A stretch of DNA of 64,000 nucleotides from Rhodococcoides fascians A25f (GCF_000760935.2 NZ_CP049744.1:4681501-4745500); one strand, 5' to 3'; numbered from the stretch's first letter, positions 35,206-45,367 are shown. Notes: generated by a model from the letters alone, not told the origin. Numbers and translations are program-made.

Positions 35206-37254
35206 TTACTGCGTGAGGTCGTAGAACGTCACGTTGTCGACCGTGGTCGCGGTGAAGTTCTCGGTGACCCACGCCGAGATCTCGGCCGAGGTACCCGAGG
35301 CCATTCCCGGCATACCGCCGCCTCCGATGAAGTAGTGGATCTGTCCATCGGCGACGTACTGCTGGAACTGGGCGAGAGTCGGCGAGGGGTCGGTGCCGTT
35401 GAATCCGCCGACGGGCATGACCGGATCCTCGGTGGCCAGTTGATAGCCGGCCGCGGTGTTGGCTCCGATGGCCGCTGCCACCCAGGTGTACGAGTCGGCG
35501 TCCTGCTCGAGCATCTCGGTGATCGCCGCGGTAGGTGCACTGCCTTCGAGCAGACCACCCATACCGCCGCCCATACCCCGAGCCATACCGCCCATCTCGG
35601 ACCCGCCGTCGCCGGGCACCTGGCCAGGAGCGCCGGCCTGACCCGGGAATCCCGCAGGAAGCTGCAAGCCCGCAGGCAACTGAACACCCGGCGGCAGCTG
35701 CATGCCGCCCCTCCCGCCCGGGCCGTCACCCATTCCGCCGAATCCGCGCATACCGGTGTTTGGACCGGCCGAGACGATGGCTCCGGTATGTGGAGTATCG
35801 ACGGTGTCGACCGCGTAGGCCGTCGGACCGGCGAGTCCGGCGAACATCACCGCCAGGATCGACGCCGCCGCCAGCCTGCCTCGGGTCAGCGCGGGAACGA
35901 GCAGCGCCACGGCCGCCAGAAGTCCGACGACGAGAATCGCCCACTTCAACCACGGCACGAAACTCTCACTGCGACGCAGCAACACCCACGCCATCGCCAC
36001 GGTCGACGCCACCGCGACGGCCATCGCGACGCGAACCCAATACGTATCGCGTCGCCGCCACAGCAGGACGCTGCCGATGCCGATCAGCGCGGCAACGGCG
36101 GGTGCGAGCGCAACGGTGTAGTACGCGTGGAAGATTCCGGCCATGAAGCTGAATGTCAGCCCGGTGACGAGCAGCCAGGAACCCCACACGATCAGCGACG
36201 CGCGTTGCCCGTCGGTACGAGGTGTTCTGCCGCGCAACACGAGTCCCACAACCAGCAGAATCAGCGCGGCCGGGATGAGCCAGGCGATCTGGCCGCCCTG
36301 GGAGGCGTCGAACATGCGGAAGATGCCGGTTTCTCCCCAGATTCCGCCGGGCATGCCCCCAGCCATTCCACCGGCCATGTCGCCGCCCATACCGCCGCGG
36401 CCGGGGGTGACACTTCCGGTCTCGTCACCACTGAGACGGCCGAATCCGTTGTAGCCGAGCGTGAGTTCGAGAATCGAATTGTTCTGCGAACCGCCGACCC
36501 ACGGCCGGGACGACGCCGGCCAGAATTCCACGATCAGAATCCACCATCCGGCCGAGACGATCATCGCGCCCAGTGCACCGAACAGTTGCAGCAATCGGGT
36601 GAGGAACTTCGGCGGCCCGGCGATCAGGTAGGTCAACGCCAGCGGCGGCACGACAAGCATCACCTGGAGCTGCTTGGTGAGAAATCCGAATCCGACGAAC
36701 ATGCCGGTGATCAACAGCCACTTGGTCTTTCCGGTCTCGACGCCTCGCAGCAGCGCCCAGACCGATGCGATCATCAGCAGCACGAGCAGCGCGTCGGGAT
36801 TGTTGAAACGGAACATCAGTGCGGCAACCGGAGTCACGGCCAGCACCAAGCCTGCGAGCAGACCGGCCGCTCCGCCGAAGCGTCTCTTGACGGTGGCGCG
36901 GAGCAGTGCCACCGAGGCGACCCCGAGGAGAGCCTGCGGCACCAGCATCGCCCACGTGTTGAGCCCGAAGATGCGCACCGACAACGACATCAACCACAGC
37001 GACATCGGCGGCTTGTCGACGGTGATCGAGTTCGCGGCGTCGGAGGACCCGAAGAAGAAGGTCTTCCACGACACCGAACCCGCCTGAATCGCGGCCGAAT
37101 AGAAGGAGTTGGCCCAACCCGAGGCACCGAGTCCCCAAATATAGGCAACGCCGGTGCCGAAAAGCAGTGCCACCAGCCCGATCAGTTCCCATCGCGGGGT
37201 GGCCGCGGGGGCGGACGATTCGGCCGCGGACGGCCGCTCGATCGTCGTCGTCAC
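35206..37254 (-). CDS. GT39-type membrane glycosyltransferase with Gly/Met-rich loops
   Basis: 682 residues. A multi-helix N-terminal part has the GT39 (PMT/ArnT-like) features: ASGWANSFYSAAIQAG, SITVDKPPMSLWLMSL, FRFNNPDALLVLLM. It uses a polyprenyl-linked sugar to modify an extracytoplasmic acceptor. Two low-complexity stretches stand out: Gly/Met-rich near residue 290 (GMGGDMAGGMAGGMPGG) and a longer one around 510-570 (LPPGVQLPAGLQLPAGFPGQ, GGMARGMGGGMGG). The last 120 residues look soluble and outside the membrane. GTG 37254 overlaps the stop of the GT2-GtrA gene, which may supply its lipid-linked sugar. Confidence 0.88.
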   Translation of the reverse strand: MTTTIERPSAAESSAPAATPRWELIGLVALLFGTGVAYIWGLGASGWANSFYSAAIQAGSVSWKTFFFGSSDAANSITVDKPPMSLWLMSLSVRIFGLNTWAMLVPQALLGVASVALLRATVKRRFGGAAGLLAGLVLAVTPVAALMFRFNNPDALLVLLMIASVWALLRGVETGKTKWLLITGMFVGFGFLTKQLQVMLVVPPLALTYLIAGPPKFLTRLLQLFGALGAMIVSAGWWILIVEFWPASSRPWVGGSQNNSILELTLGYNGFGRLSGDETGSVTPGRGGMGGDMAGGMAGGMPGGIWGETGIFRMFDASQGGQIAWLIPAALILLVVGLVLRGRTPRTDGQRASLIVWGSWLLVTGLTFSFMAGIFHAYYTVALAPAVAALIGIGSVLLWRRRDTYWVRVAMAVAVASTVAMAWVLLRRSESFVPWLKWAILVVGLLAAVALLVPALTRGRLAAASILAVMFAGLAGPTAYAVDTVDTPHTGAIVSAGPNTGMRGFGGMGDGPGGRGGMQLPPGVQLPAGLQLPAGFPGQAGAPGQVPGDGGSEMGGMARGMGGGMGGLLEGSAPTAAITEMLEQDADSYTWVAAAIGANTAAGYQLATEDPVMPVGGFNGTDPSPTLAQFQQYVADGQIHYFIGGGGMPGMASGTSAEISAWVTENFTATTVDNVTFYDLTQ

Positions 37255-38507
37255 AGGCTCTTCTCCGAACGCACGGACTCCGAGCCTGCGTCCAACGAGC
37301 TACGGAAGACCCACCGCAGTGCGACGAATCGGCAGACCGTGGCAACGAGATTGGCGACGATCAGGACGGCGAGTTCGACGTGCCGTGACACATCGGGAAC
37401 CCAGGCGTGCAGCACCGCAAGCGATCCGCTGGTGACGAGGAGAGCGAAGCCGAAGATCGCCAGTCCTTGCAGTTGATGCTTGCCCGCACCGTCCGATCCG
37501 CGGACCCCGAAGGTGAACGCACGGTTGGCCGCGGTGTTGAGCACCGCGGTGATCAGCAGCCCGAAGAAGTTCGCTGCCTGTGCGCCGATCAACGAGTGCA
37601 GCATGAGGTACAGCAGTGCATAGGCGACGGTACTGGCGACGCCGATGATGCCGAATCGCACCATCTGGCTGATCATTCCGTGCGGTACACCGGGCACGAG
37701 CGGCTCCCGTCCCAGGCTTCGACGTAGTTCGGCGACAGGCAGCACTCCGGTGGCAAGGGCGCGGCCGACGCGCCAGCACCCCTGCAGGTCCTTGACGGCG
37801 GTGTCGACGATGTTGACGCTGCTGTTCGGGTCGTCGACCCAGTCGACGGGCACCTCGTGAATACGCAGGCCCACTTTTTCTGCGATGACCAGCAATTCGG
37901 TGTCGAAGAACCAGCCGGTGTCTTCGACCAGCGGGAGCAACTTCTGCGCGACATCGGTACGCATGGCCTTGAAGCCGCACTGCGCGTCCGAGAAGCGCGC
38001 GCGCAGCGAGGTGCGCAGAATGAGATTGTAACTGCGCGAGATGAATTCACGCTTGGCCCCGCGGACCACCCGAGACGATCGGTTCAGCCGCGACCCGATG
38101 GCGAGGTCCGAGTGACCGGACATCAGTGGTGCGATGAGCGGCATCAGGGCGTTGAGGTCGGTCGAGAGATCGACGTCCATGTAGGCCACGACGTCGGCGT
38201 CGGAAGCCAGCCACACGGCTTTGAGTGCCCGGCCGCGTCCCTTCTCGTCCAGATGATGAACCTGGACTCCGTCGATCTCGTCGGCGAGTCGATGCGCGAC
38301 GGCGAGCGTTCCGTCGGTGCTGGCATTGTCGGCGATCGTGATCGAGGACCGGAACGGGATTCGGTCCTCGAGGTGCTCGTGCAGACGACGAATGCACTGT
38401 TCGAGATCGGCTTCTTCGTTGTAGACCGGAATGACCACCTCGAGAGTGGCAGTGGCGTTCGAGCCGGGCCGCTGGCCTGCTGCTCGTGCGAGGGAATTCG
38501 TTGTCAT
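37251..38507 (-). CDS. GT2 glycosyltransferase with C-terminal GtrA-like membrane domain
   Basis: 418 residues. Residues 20-250 are a dolichyl-phosphate-sugar synthase-like GT2 domain: [35 protein letters not shown] (DxD), [17 protein letters not shown]. Residues about 280-400 are four hydrophobic helices of GtrA type ([20 protein letters not shown]). It likely makes a polyprenyl-phosphate sugar and may flip it for the coupled GT39 enzyme. ATG 38507 is chosen; ATG 38537 upstream is possible. Confidence 0.88.
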   Translation of the reverse strand: MTTNSLARAAGQRPGSNATATLEVVIPVYNEEADLEQCIRRLHEHLEDRIPFRSSITIADNASTDGTLAVAHRLADEIDGVQVHHLDEKGRGRALKAVWLASDADVVAYMDVDLSTDLNALMPLIAPLMSGHSDLAIGSRLNRSSRVVRGAKREFISRSYNLILRTSLRARFSDAQCGFKAMRTDVAQKLLPLVEDTGWFFDTELLVIAEKVGLRIHEVPVDWVDDPNSSVNIVDTAVKDLQGCWRVGRALATGVLPVAELRRSLGREPLVPGVPHGMISQMVRFGIIGVASTVAYALLYLMLHSLIGAQAANFFGLLITAVLNTAANRAFTFGVRGSDGAGKHQLQGLAIFGFALLVTSGSLAVLHAWVPDVSRHVELAVLIVANLVATVCRFVALRWVFRSSLDAGSESVRSEKSL

Positions 38508-38621
38508 GTTGACCAGAATCGAGCCCGGACCTTGCATCGCCCTGCGATGGACCTGGCAATTGGCTGGGAGATGCAGGAGCGGAGCTCTACCCACCCGAAC
38601 CCGGTAGTGCATCCTGTTCCC

Positions 38622-39047
38622 ATGGCTTCCATTTTCAGCAAGATCATCGCCGGCGAGATTCCGGGACGTTTCGTCTGGCAGGACGAAGACGTGGTCGCGT
38701 TTCTGACGATTGCGCCGGTCACACAGGGCCACACACTGGTGGTTCCGCGTGCGGAGATCGACCAGTGGCAGGACGTCGACGGTGCCGCGTTCGCCAAGAT
38801 CACGGCCGTCGCGCAGATCATCGGTCAGGCCGTCAGGACCGCGTTCGACGCTCCCCGCGCGGGCCTACTCATCGCCGGGCTCGAAGTACCGCACCTGCAC
38901 CTGCATGTGTTCCCGGCCTACGACATGGGCAACTTCGACATCTCCGGCGCCGACCCGAATCCGTCGGCCGAATCTCAGGACGAGGCCGCACACAAGCTGC
39001 GAGCGGCGTTGCGCAACCTCGGCCACGAGGCCCACGTCCCGAACTGA
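38622..39047 (+). CDS. HIT family protein (second copy)
   Basis: 141 residues starting [22 protein letters not shown], the common opening of bacterial HIT (HinT-like) proteins; [13 protein letters not shown] and the triad HLHLHVFP near 95. Probably an adenosine-nucleotide phosphoramidase or similar. Divergent from the GT2 gene by 114 bp. It differs from the HIT protein at 24594, which belongs to a separate branch. Confidence 0.9.
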   Translation: MASIFSKIIAGEIPGRFVWQDEDVVAFLTIAPVTQGHTLVVPRAEIDQWQDVDGAAFAKITAVAQIIGQAVRTAFDAPRAGLLIAGLEVPHLHLHVFPAYDMGNFDISGADPNPSAESQDEAAHKLRAALRNLGHEAHVPN

Positions 39048-39057
39048 CGCATCTCGC

Positions 39058-39582
39058 TCACCGCAGAGGCGTGAGCAAGCGTCGACGCGTCCGCAGCTGC
39101 ATCGACACCTCGTCGGATCGCGTGTCGGGGTCGTACCCGGGCCCGATGTCGGTGTCGATGTCGCGGGGCTCGGGTGCCACCCCGCATTCGGGGCACATAC
39201 CCAGTTGCCCGAGGTCGGTTCCGCAGTCCGCGTGCAGAAATCGTCGACGCCTCCCTGCGGGTTTCGCGGTCTGTTCCTCACCCCAGTAGCTCAGGGCGAA
39301 GACGGCAGGCCACAGTCGCTCGAGGGCGGCCGTCGGGACGTAGTCGTCGTGTCCGCCTTCGAGGGCTCGGGCTTGCCGTTCGAGCAGCCCCGCGTCGACC
39401 AGCGCGCCGAGGCGTCGGGCGAGAACCGCCTTGGAAATGTCGAGGTGGACCTGGAAATCGCCGAAGCGTCGGACGCCGAAGAAACAGTCGCGCACGATGA
39501 GCATGGTCCAGCGCTCGCCGACCAGTTCCAGTGCACGGGCCAGGGAACAGTCCTGGCGGGCGTAGTCGATTCCGAGTGCCAT
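39058..39582 (-). CDS. HxlR family transcriptional regulator
   Basis: 174 residues with the HxlR winged helix: DCSLARALELVGERWTMLIVRDCFFGVRRFGDFQVHLDISKAVLARRL, residues about 10-60. A C-terminal extension contains a Cys set (HADCGTDLGQLGMCPECG), a possible metal site. Divergent from the MFS gene with 74 bp between starts, so it most likely controls that transporter; the spacer has two TACAGT copies (39593 and 39625 areas) that could form its operator. Confidence 0.88.
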   Translation of the reverse strand: MALGIDYARQDCSLARALELVGERWTMLIVRDCFFGVRRFGDFQVHLDISKAVLARRLGALVDAGLLERQARALEGGHDDYVPTAALERLWPAVFALSYWGEEQTAKPAGRRRRFLHADCGTDLGQLGMCPECGVAPEPRDIDTDIGPGYDPDTRSDEVSMQLRTRRRLLTPLR

Positions 39583-39656
39583 GAGGCAATCGTACAGTCT
39601 GTTGACCGAACCAAGTTGGGCGTTTACAGTTCGATCACCAGACCAAAAGGACGACA

Positions 39657-41072
39657 ATGACCGACAGTGCACTTTCGCCCACCGGCACGAAGAACAGCAC
39701 CCGAGCACTCGCCATCGCAGCCCTCGGCACCCTGCTGACCCTGATGGCGTTCACCGCCCCGCTTGCGACGATCAACAGCACCGCGGCAGATCTGATGTCC
39801 GACGCAGCGGGGCGTACCTGGATCCTGAGCTCGATGAGCATCGGTCTTGCCGCCGCACTGCTCACCACCGGGACTGTCGCCGACGACTTCGGCCGTCGCC
39901 GCACCTTCGCACTCGGTGCCGCGGTATTGGCCGTCGGCACGCTGATCAGTGCCGTGTCTCCGAACACGGTGATCTTCGTACTGGCCCGCATCCTTCAAGG
40001 CCTCGGCGGTGCCGCGGTCATCGCATCGAGCCTGGGCATCATCGCCCACACTCACCCCGCCGGGCCCGTGCGCGCAAAAGCGAGCGGAGTCTGGGGCGCG
40101 AGCGTCGGTGCAGGCATTGCTCTCGGCCCGTTGCTGGCCGCCCTACTCGATCGCTGGGCGAGCTGGCGCGAGGCCTATGTGGTTCTCACGGTCGCCACGG
40201 TCGCACTCGCCGTCGCCGCGCACCTACTCGTCGAAGAATCCAGGTCCGACGCCCCGCGCGGGCTCGATCCGGTCGGCGCACTGCTGTTGGCAACCGGCAT
40301 AGCCTCGCTGCTGGCCGCGTTGGTGGAGGGCAGGCAGGGCTGGACGGCCGTCACTCCCATCGTTCTCTTCGTCCTCGCCGCACTACTGCTGGCCGCCTTC
40401 ACATTCCTCGAATTACGCAGTGCGACGGCGATGCTGGATCTCACCCTCTTCCGGCACCCGCCCTTTCTCGCAGCGACGGTCGCAGCCCTCGCCACCGGCG
40501 GCGGAATCATCGCGCTGATGTCGTACATGCCCGGATTCGTCGGCACCGCACTGGGAATCGATGCTCTCGGGGCGGCCCTGCTGCTGTTCGGGTGGTCCGG
40601 GACGTCGGTAGTCACCGCTCTGTTGGCCCGCAGGCTCCCCGCATCGGTGAGCGGTCGGACACAACTCGCGGTCGGTTTGGTGGGCGTAGCGATAGGAATG
40701 GTGATGGTGTCGGGGTTGTCCGACAACGCATCCTGGCCCCGATTGCTTCCCGGACTGCTCGTAGCGGGTATTGCCAGCGGGGTACTCAATGCCGCTCTCG
40801 GTCGCGAGGCGGTCGCAAGCGTCCCCGCCGGCCGCGGCGGAATGGGCAGCGGAGCCAACAACACCGCGCGCTACGTCGGATCCGCTATCGGAGTCACCGT
40901 GGTTGCGGTGGTGGCTGTTCCGGCCGGGAGTGGAGCCCGCGGAATGACCCAATCGATAAGCAATCACAGCGCAGCGGCATTGACGACGGGCTGGAACACA
41001 GCAGCGTTGGTGACTGCCGCGATTTCGGTTCTCGGGGCCGTGGTGGTGGCGTTCTCACGCACCCGGCGCTGA
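39657..41072 (+). CDS. MFS multidrug-type exporter
   Basis: 471 residues, about 14 hydrophobic segments, DHA2-like. It shows the motif A region LTTGTVADDFGRRRTFALGA between helices 2 and 3 and the helix 5 motif C-like GASVGAGIALGPLLA. Likely a proton-coupled drug exporter controlled by the divergent HxlR protein. Its end overlaps the convergent response regulator gene by 18 bp. Confidence 0.87.
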   Translation: MTDSALSPTGTKNSTRALAIAALGTLLTLMAFTAPLATINSTAADLMSDAAGRTWILSSMSIGLAAALLTTGTVADDFGRRRTFALGAAVLAVGTLISAVSPNTVIFVLARILQGLGGAAVIASSLGIIAHTHPAGPVRAKASGVWGASVGAGIALGPLLAALLDRWASWREAYVVLTVATVALAVAAHLLVEESRSDAPRGLDPVGALLLATGIASLLAALVEGRQGWTAVTPIVLFVLAALLLAAFTFLELRSATAMLDLTLFRHPPFLAATVAALATGGGIIALMSYMPGFVGTALGIDALGAALLLFGWSGTSVVTALLARRLPASVSGRTQLAVGLVGVAIGMVMVSGLSDNASWPRLLPGLLVAGIASGVLNAALGREAVASVPAGRGGMGSGANNTARYVGSAIGVTVVAVVAVPAGSGARGMTQSISNHSAAALTTGWNTAALVTAAISVLGAVVVAFSRTRR

Positions 41073-41711
41073 CGAGTACTCCTGCTCCGGCCTCCCGGTC
41101 GACCCGTAGCGCAGCTGCATCCGCAACCGTCCTTTGGAGACCAGGGTGGCCAGATAGCGCTGCGCGGTCGCTCGCGAAATCCCGATTGCGGCAGCGACTT
41201 CGCCGGCCGACATCGGCTCGGCCGTACCGCGCACCGCGTCGAGCACCAGATCACGGGTGACCGACTGCGAGGTCGGCAACGGTGCCGCAGCACGAGGGCG
41301 CAGGGCGTCGAGCCCTCCGTCGATGTCCGCCTGGGTCAGTTCTTCCGAACGATCCAGCGCGCCGCGGTAATTCAGGTATCCGGTGAGACGGTCGACCAGC
41401 GCCGAGCGCGGGAACGGTTTGATCAGATACGTCCACGCGCCCGCGGTCATCGCCGAGCGGACCGTCTGCTGATCCGCCGCGGCCGAGAGCACCACTGCGT
41501 CGCACGGGAGTTCGCGGACCAGGTCGATACCGGACCCGTCGGGCAGGTACACGTCGACCAGAGCGAGGTCGAACGACTGTGCCGTCAACAGCTCACGCGC
41601 CTGGGCGATACTGGTCGCCACCGCGGCCACCTCGTAGTTGTCGAGCGAATTCACCAGTGCCGCATGCAGATCTGCAACCCTGAAGTCGTCGTCGACGACA
41701 AGAACTCTCAT
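41055..41711 (-). CDS. CitB/DcuR-type response regulator
   Basis: 218 residues: receiver domain (MRVLVVDDDFRVADLHAALV, phospho-acceptor Asp in LALVDVYLPDGSG near 53, Lys in YLIKPFP) and a C-terminal HTH (SAGEVAAAIGISRATAQRYLATLV). It is coupled by a 4-nt overlap to the CitA-type kinase. The pair is divergent from the citrate transporter operon, so it probably activates it in response to external citrate or a related tricarboxylate. Confidence 0.9.
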   Translation of the reverse strand: MRVLVVDDDFRVADLHAALVNSLDNYEVAAVATSIAQARELLTAQSFDLALVDVYLPDGSGIDLVRELPCDAVVLSAAADQQTVRSAMTAGAWTYLIKPFPRSALVDRLTGYLNYRGALDRSEELTQADIDGGLDALRPRAAAPLPTSQSVTRDLVLDAVRGTAEPMSAGEVAAAIGISRATAQRYLATLVSKGRLRMQLRYGSTGRPEQEYSSAPGA

Positions 41712-43372
41712 TGTGTCTCTTCCTGAATAAGTAGTGCGCCGGCAATCGTGGCGATGAACACCGCGCCGCCACGGTCGTTGTCTGCCGTGATCTGCCCACC
41801 GATATCGGCCAATGTCACATCGCCGCCACGGGTACGCGCGATCTGTCTGCTCAATGCCAGTCCCACACCTCGACCACCGGGGGTATCCGCTGTCGATTTG
41901 GTCGAGACGCCCTCGACGAACACCTGCTCGGGTGTCAACGAGACACCGTCACCCGAATCGACGACCACGATATGCAGGGTCGAATCTTCCTGCACCAGTT
42001 CCACTTCCACCTCGGCAGGTCGACGTGCCCCGAGCCGGGCCGCATCGATCGCATTGTCGATCAGATTGCCGAGCACGGTGGTGACATCCACCGGTCCGAC
42101 CAGTTCGCCGCCGACCCAGGTGTTCTCCCCCAGCACCAGGCGCACACCACTCTCGCGGGCGTGCGCCGCCTTGGCGGTGAGGAAGGAACGCAGATACGCA
42201 TCGGACACGGCATCTATTCCCTCGACTGCTTCCGATCTCGGTCCAACACCCAGAATCTCGTCGATGTACTCGGACGCGCGGTCCGGATGGCCCTCGTGCA
42301 GCAGTCCACTGACCAGATGCATTCGGTTCGCGAACTCGTGCCGTTGCGCGCGCAGCACGGCAGACATCGACTGCACCGCGTCGAGCTGACGGGTCAGCGC
42401 CTCCACATCGGTTCGGTCGCGCACGGTCAGCACCGTACCGAGATCTCGATTGTCGCGCAGCACCTTTCGAGCAGCTGCGATCACCACGACCTCGTTCACG
42501 GCCGCCAGTACCGGTTCCGCCGTCGGCGATTCGATGACCTCGAGCAATCTGGGCGTCAGGCCGATGTCCTCGACACGCATCCCGGGCTTGCCGTCGATCG
42601 AGAGCAGCGTGCGCGCCTCGTCGTTGACCACCGTGACGACACCCTCGGGGTCGATGGCCACCACGCCTTCGCCGATGCCGTGCAGCACCGCCTCCTGCTC
42701 GCGTACGAGCTCGGCCAGTTCTTCGGGTTCGAGCCCGAGGGTCAGCCGCTTCCATCTGCGCGCCAACAGGATCGAGCCGAGCACACCCAACAGCAGCACC
42801 GCTCCGGTCACCAGCGCGCCGTTGATCAGATCTTTCACGAGTTCGGTGCGCACTGCCGTCGTGGAGATGCCGACACTCACTTCGCCGATCACCACGTCGG
42901 TCGAGCCGAGCGCCAGCACAGGAACTTTGGCGCGAACGGAGTCACCCAGCGTGCCGCGCTCCTGCTCGACCACCTCGTTGCCGGCCAACGCACCCGACGG
43001 ATCGGTGCTCACCCGTTGCCCCAGGACGGTCGGATCGGGGTGCGCCAGGCGCAGGCCCCGATCGTCGGTGATCACCACGAACAGCGCATCGGTGCGTTCC
43101 CGAGCACTTTCGCCCGCCCGTTGCAGCGCGCCGCCGGCCAACACCCCGGCCGGCGCAGCATCGGTACCTGCGGTGTCCGCAGCCGAGAACTGCTCGACGA
43201 GCGAGCGGACTTCCGGATCCGAGGCCACTGTCCGCGCGACCGCAAGTGCCCGCTCGCCGTACTCCTCACTCGCCTGCTCACCGCTGCTGATCGCGAACAC
43301 CCCGAAGGCCACTGCCAGCGCCACCGCAACCAACGCGGCCTGCAGCAACAGCACTTGAGTCCTCAATCGCAC
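41708..43372 (-). CDS. CitA/DcuS-type sensor histidine kinase
   Basis: 554 residues. Two transmembrane helices (about 8-28 and 180-203) bracket an extracellular sensor domain of citrate/fumarate-sensor type (ALAVARTVASDPEVRSLV, VVITDDRGLRLAHPDPTVLGQRV). Then a PAS domain, the H-box RAQRHEFANRMHLVSGLLH near 350, and a HATPase (NLIDNAIDAARLG, DSGDGV, GGRGVGLAL). It senses a carboxylate outside the cell and phosphorylates the downstream regulator. Confidence 0.92.
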   Translation of the reverse strand: MRLRTQVLLLQAALVAVALAVAFGVFAISSGEQASEEYGERALAVARTVASDPEVRSLVEQFSAADTAGTDAAPAGVLAGGALQRAGESARERTDALFVVITDDRGLRLAHPDPTVLGQRVSTDPSGALAGNEVVEQERGTLGDSVRAKVPVLALGSTDVVIGEVSVGISTTAVRTELVKDLINGALVTGAVLLLGVLGSILLARRWKRLTLGLEPEELAELVREQEAVLHGIGEGVVAIDPEGVVTVVNDEARTLLSIDGKPGMRVEDIGLTPRLLEVIESPTAEPVLAAVNEVVVIAAARKVLRDNRDLGTVLTVRDRTDVEALTRQLDAVQSMSAVLRAQRHEFANRMHLVSGLLHEGHPDRASEYIDEILGVGPRSEAVEGIDAVSDAYLRSFLTAKAAHARESGVRLVLGENTWVGGELVGPVDVTTVLGNLIDNAIDAARLGARRPAEVEVELVQEDSTLHIVVVDSGDGVSLTPEQVFVEGVSTKSTADTPGGRGVGLALSRQIARTRGGDVTLADIGGQITADNDRGGAVFIATIAGALLIQEETQ

Positions 43373-43471
43373 GTGCCAAGGCTAGAGCGCCAGCTGCTCG
43401 AGCACAATGCGCAAAAGGCTCTTTACGTTGCTTGCGCGGGTAGTGCGCACAACAGCGAACATGTGATGCCG

Positions 43472-43481
43472 GTTACGTAAC
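43472..43481. promoter_or_regulatory. Possible operator palindrome upstream of citrate transporter
   Basis: GTTACGTAAC, a perfect 10-bp palindrome, 61 bp before the transporter ATG and 100 bp from the kinase start. It may bind the CitB-type regulator; unproven. Confidence 0.35.
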
Positions 43482-43541
43482 TTCAGTCACAACACGTAGT
43501 CCAACCGGACCCACCTCACACATCTCGAGAAGGAGTGCACG

Positions 43542-44921
43542 ATGTTGGTGATACTCGGCTTCCTCATGGTAGCCGCCTTCATGTTCTTGATCTTGACCAA
43601 GAGAGCCACGCCCGTCGTCGCGCTCACCCTCGTTCCCGTCATCTTCGGCCTGCTGGCCGGTGCCGGACTCGGCATCGGTGACATGATCACCGACGGCATC
43701 AAGTCCCTGGCCCCCACCGCGGCCCTGCTGTTCTTCGCCATCATCTTCTTCGGAATCATGATCGACGTCGGACTGTTCGACCCACTGGTGCGCGGCATCC
43801 TGCGCCTCGTGCGCAACGACCCGATGAAACTGGTTGTCGGAACGGCCATCCTGGCCATGGTTGTCTCGCTCGACGGTGACGGCTCGACGACATTCATCAT
43901 CGTCACCTCCGCGCTCCTACCGCTGTACCTCAAACTCGGTGTCAGTCCGGTGATTCTGACCGTCGTCGCCGGCCTCGCCAACGGCACGATGAACATCATC
44001 CCGTGGGGTGGCCCGACGGTTCGCGCCGCATCCGCTCTCGGAATCTCACCCTCCGACGTCTTCGTCCCGATGGTTCCGTCCATGATCGTCGGCCTGATCA
44101 TCGTGCTGCTGTTCGCCGTGCACTTGGGAATCATGGAGCGTCGCCGCATCGGCAAGCTGATCTACGAGCCCGAGCTGGTCGCCTCCGGCGGCGGAAGTCT
44201 TCGCAAGGGCGGCAAGGGCGGCGGCGGAGCAGGAACCGGTGGATCGGACGAGGGTGAATCGGGTCAGTTCTTCGACGGCCTCGATCCCAATCGCGACACC
44301 CTGCGCCCGAAGCTGCTGTGGTTCAACGCTGCTCTGACGGTCATCCTCCTCGTCATCCTCGTCATGGACATCCTGCCGATTCCGGTTCTGTTCATGATCG
44401 CTGCCTCCATCGCCCTGACGGTCAACTTCCCCAAGGTCAAGGAGCAGGGCGACGCGATCGCACGGCACTCGTCCTCCATCGTCTCGGTGGTCGCCATGGT
44501 GCTCGCCGCGGCAATCCTCACCGGCGTCTTCCAGGGCACCGGCATGGTCGAGGCCATGGCCGAGTGGCTGCTCAACGTCATCCCGTCCGGCATGGGCCCG
44601 TACCTGGCCGTCATCACCGGAATCCTGAGCATCCCGCTGACGTTCTTCATGACCAACGACGCCTTCTACTTCGGCATTCTGCCGGTCCTCACCGAGACCG
44701 CGAGCAAGTACGGCATCGACCCGGTCGAGATGGCACGTGCCTCGATCACCGGCCAGCCCGTCCACCTGCAGAGTCCGCTGGTTCCGGCCATCCTGCTGCT
44801 GGTCACCCTCGCCGGAGTGTCGTTGGCCGATCACCACAAGAAGGTGCTGTGGCGAGCGGTGGTCGTCTCCCTCGCCATGCTGGCCGTCGGCATCGTTCTC
44901 GGCCAGATCCCCTTCGGCTGA
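43542..44921 (+). CDS. CitMHS family citrate:metal:proton symporter
   Basis: 459 residues, about 12 membrane helices, CitMHS family (CitM/CitH of Bacillus). Seen: DGDGSTTFIIVTSALLPLYLKLG, NGTMNIIPWGGPTVRAASALG, MTNDAFYFGILPVLTETA and QPVHLQSPLVPAILLLV. These carriers import citrate bound to a divalent metal. A central Gly-rich hydrophilic loop (about 215-240) divides the halves. RBS GAAGGAG sits before ATG 43542. First gene of transporter - stress protein - AbrB-type. Confidence 0.92.
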   Translation: MLVILGFLMVAAFMFLILTKRATPVVALTLVPVIFGLLAGAGLGIGDMITDGIKSLAPTAALLFFAIIFFGIMIDVGLFDPLVRGILRLVRNDPMKLVVGTAILAMVVSLDGDGSTTFIIVTSALLPLYLKLGVSPVILTVVAGLANGTMNIIPWGGPTVRAASALGISPSDVFVPMVPSMIVGLIIVLLFAVHLGIMERRRIGKLIYEPELVASGGGSLRKGGKGGGGAGTGGSDEGESGQFFDGLDPNRDTLRPKLLWFNAALTVILLVILVMDILPIPVLFMIAASIALTVNFPKVKEQGDAIARHSSSIVSVVAMVLAAAILTGVFQGTGMVEAMAEWLLNVIPSGMGPYLAVITGILSIPLTFFMTNDAFYFGILPVLTETASKYGIDPVEMARASITGQPVHLQSPLVPAILLLVTLAGVSLADHHKKVLWRAVVVSLAMLAVGIVLGQIPFG

Positions 44922-44956
44922 TCCCCCACCCCCACCTTCCTGAAAGAGAAACCGTC

Positions 44957-45367
44957 ATGACTGTTGGCGTACTGCACAACAATTCACCCGAGGGCCGCGC
45001 AGCACTGGCGGCCGCAGTTCGAGAAGCACGCATCCGGGAGACGGACCTCGTCGTCCTGCATGCACTGTCGGGATCGGCCGAGCCGTCCGCCGAGGCAGCC
45101 GAAACTGCTGCGGTCTCCACCGCAGTGGAGACGGCCCTCACCGACATCGAGAACGCCGACTCCGTGTCCTGGACCGTGGCAGTGGGCAGGCCCGATCCCG
45201 ACGCCGTCAACACCCTGCTGACACTGGTGGAGGAGCAGAAGTCCGAGATCCTGGTCGTCGGTTCTCGCCACCGCTCGGCGGTCGGAAAGTTCCTGATGGG
45301 ACAGACGATTCAGCGTCTGCTGCTCGAGATCCCGGTTCCTGTCCTGCTGGTCAAGTCCGGAGCGTGA
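44957..45367 (+). CDS. Universal stress protein (UspA family)
   Basis: 136 residues, single Usp domain: MTVGVLHNNSPEGRAALAAAV at the start and the ATP-binding type end VVGSRHRSAVGKFLMGQTIQRLLLEIPVPVLLVK (G-2x-G-9x-G(S/T)-like). It is 36 nt after the citrate transporter gene, with GAAAGAGAA upstream, and coupled to the next gene. Usp genes next to transporters often encode regulatory partners; that role here is inferred. Confidence 0.88.
   Translation: MTVGVLHNNSPEGRAALAAAVREARIRETDLVVLHALSGSAEPSAEAAETAAVSTAVETALTDIENADSVSWTVAVGRPDPDAVNTLLTLVEEQKSEILVVGSRHRSAVGKFLMGQTIQRLLLEIPVPVLLVKSGA

Noticed and set aside
35203..37476. 757-codon plus-strand frame opposite the GT39 gene
   Set aside because: His/Arg/Gln-rich composition with no domain; the minus strand has clear GT39 membrane helices.
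39581..41260. 559-codon plus-strand frame overlapping the MFS gene
   Set aside because: Arg-rich shadow of the real MFS frame on the same strand, shifted by one base position.
41972..43480. 502-codon plus-strand frame opposite the CitA-type kinase
   Set aside because: Antisense with Arg/His/Gln bias; the minus-strand kinase motifs are complete.
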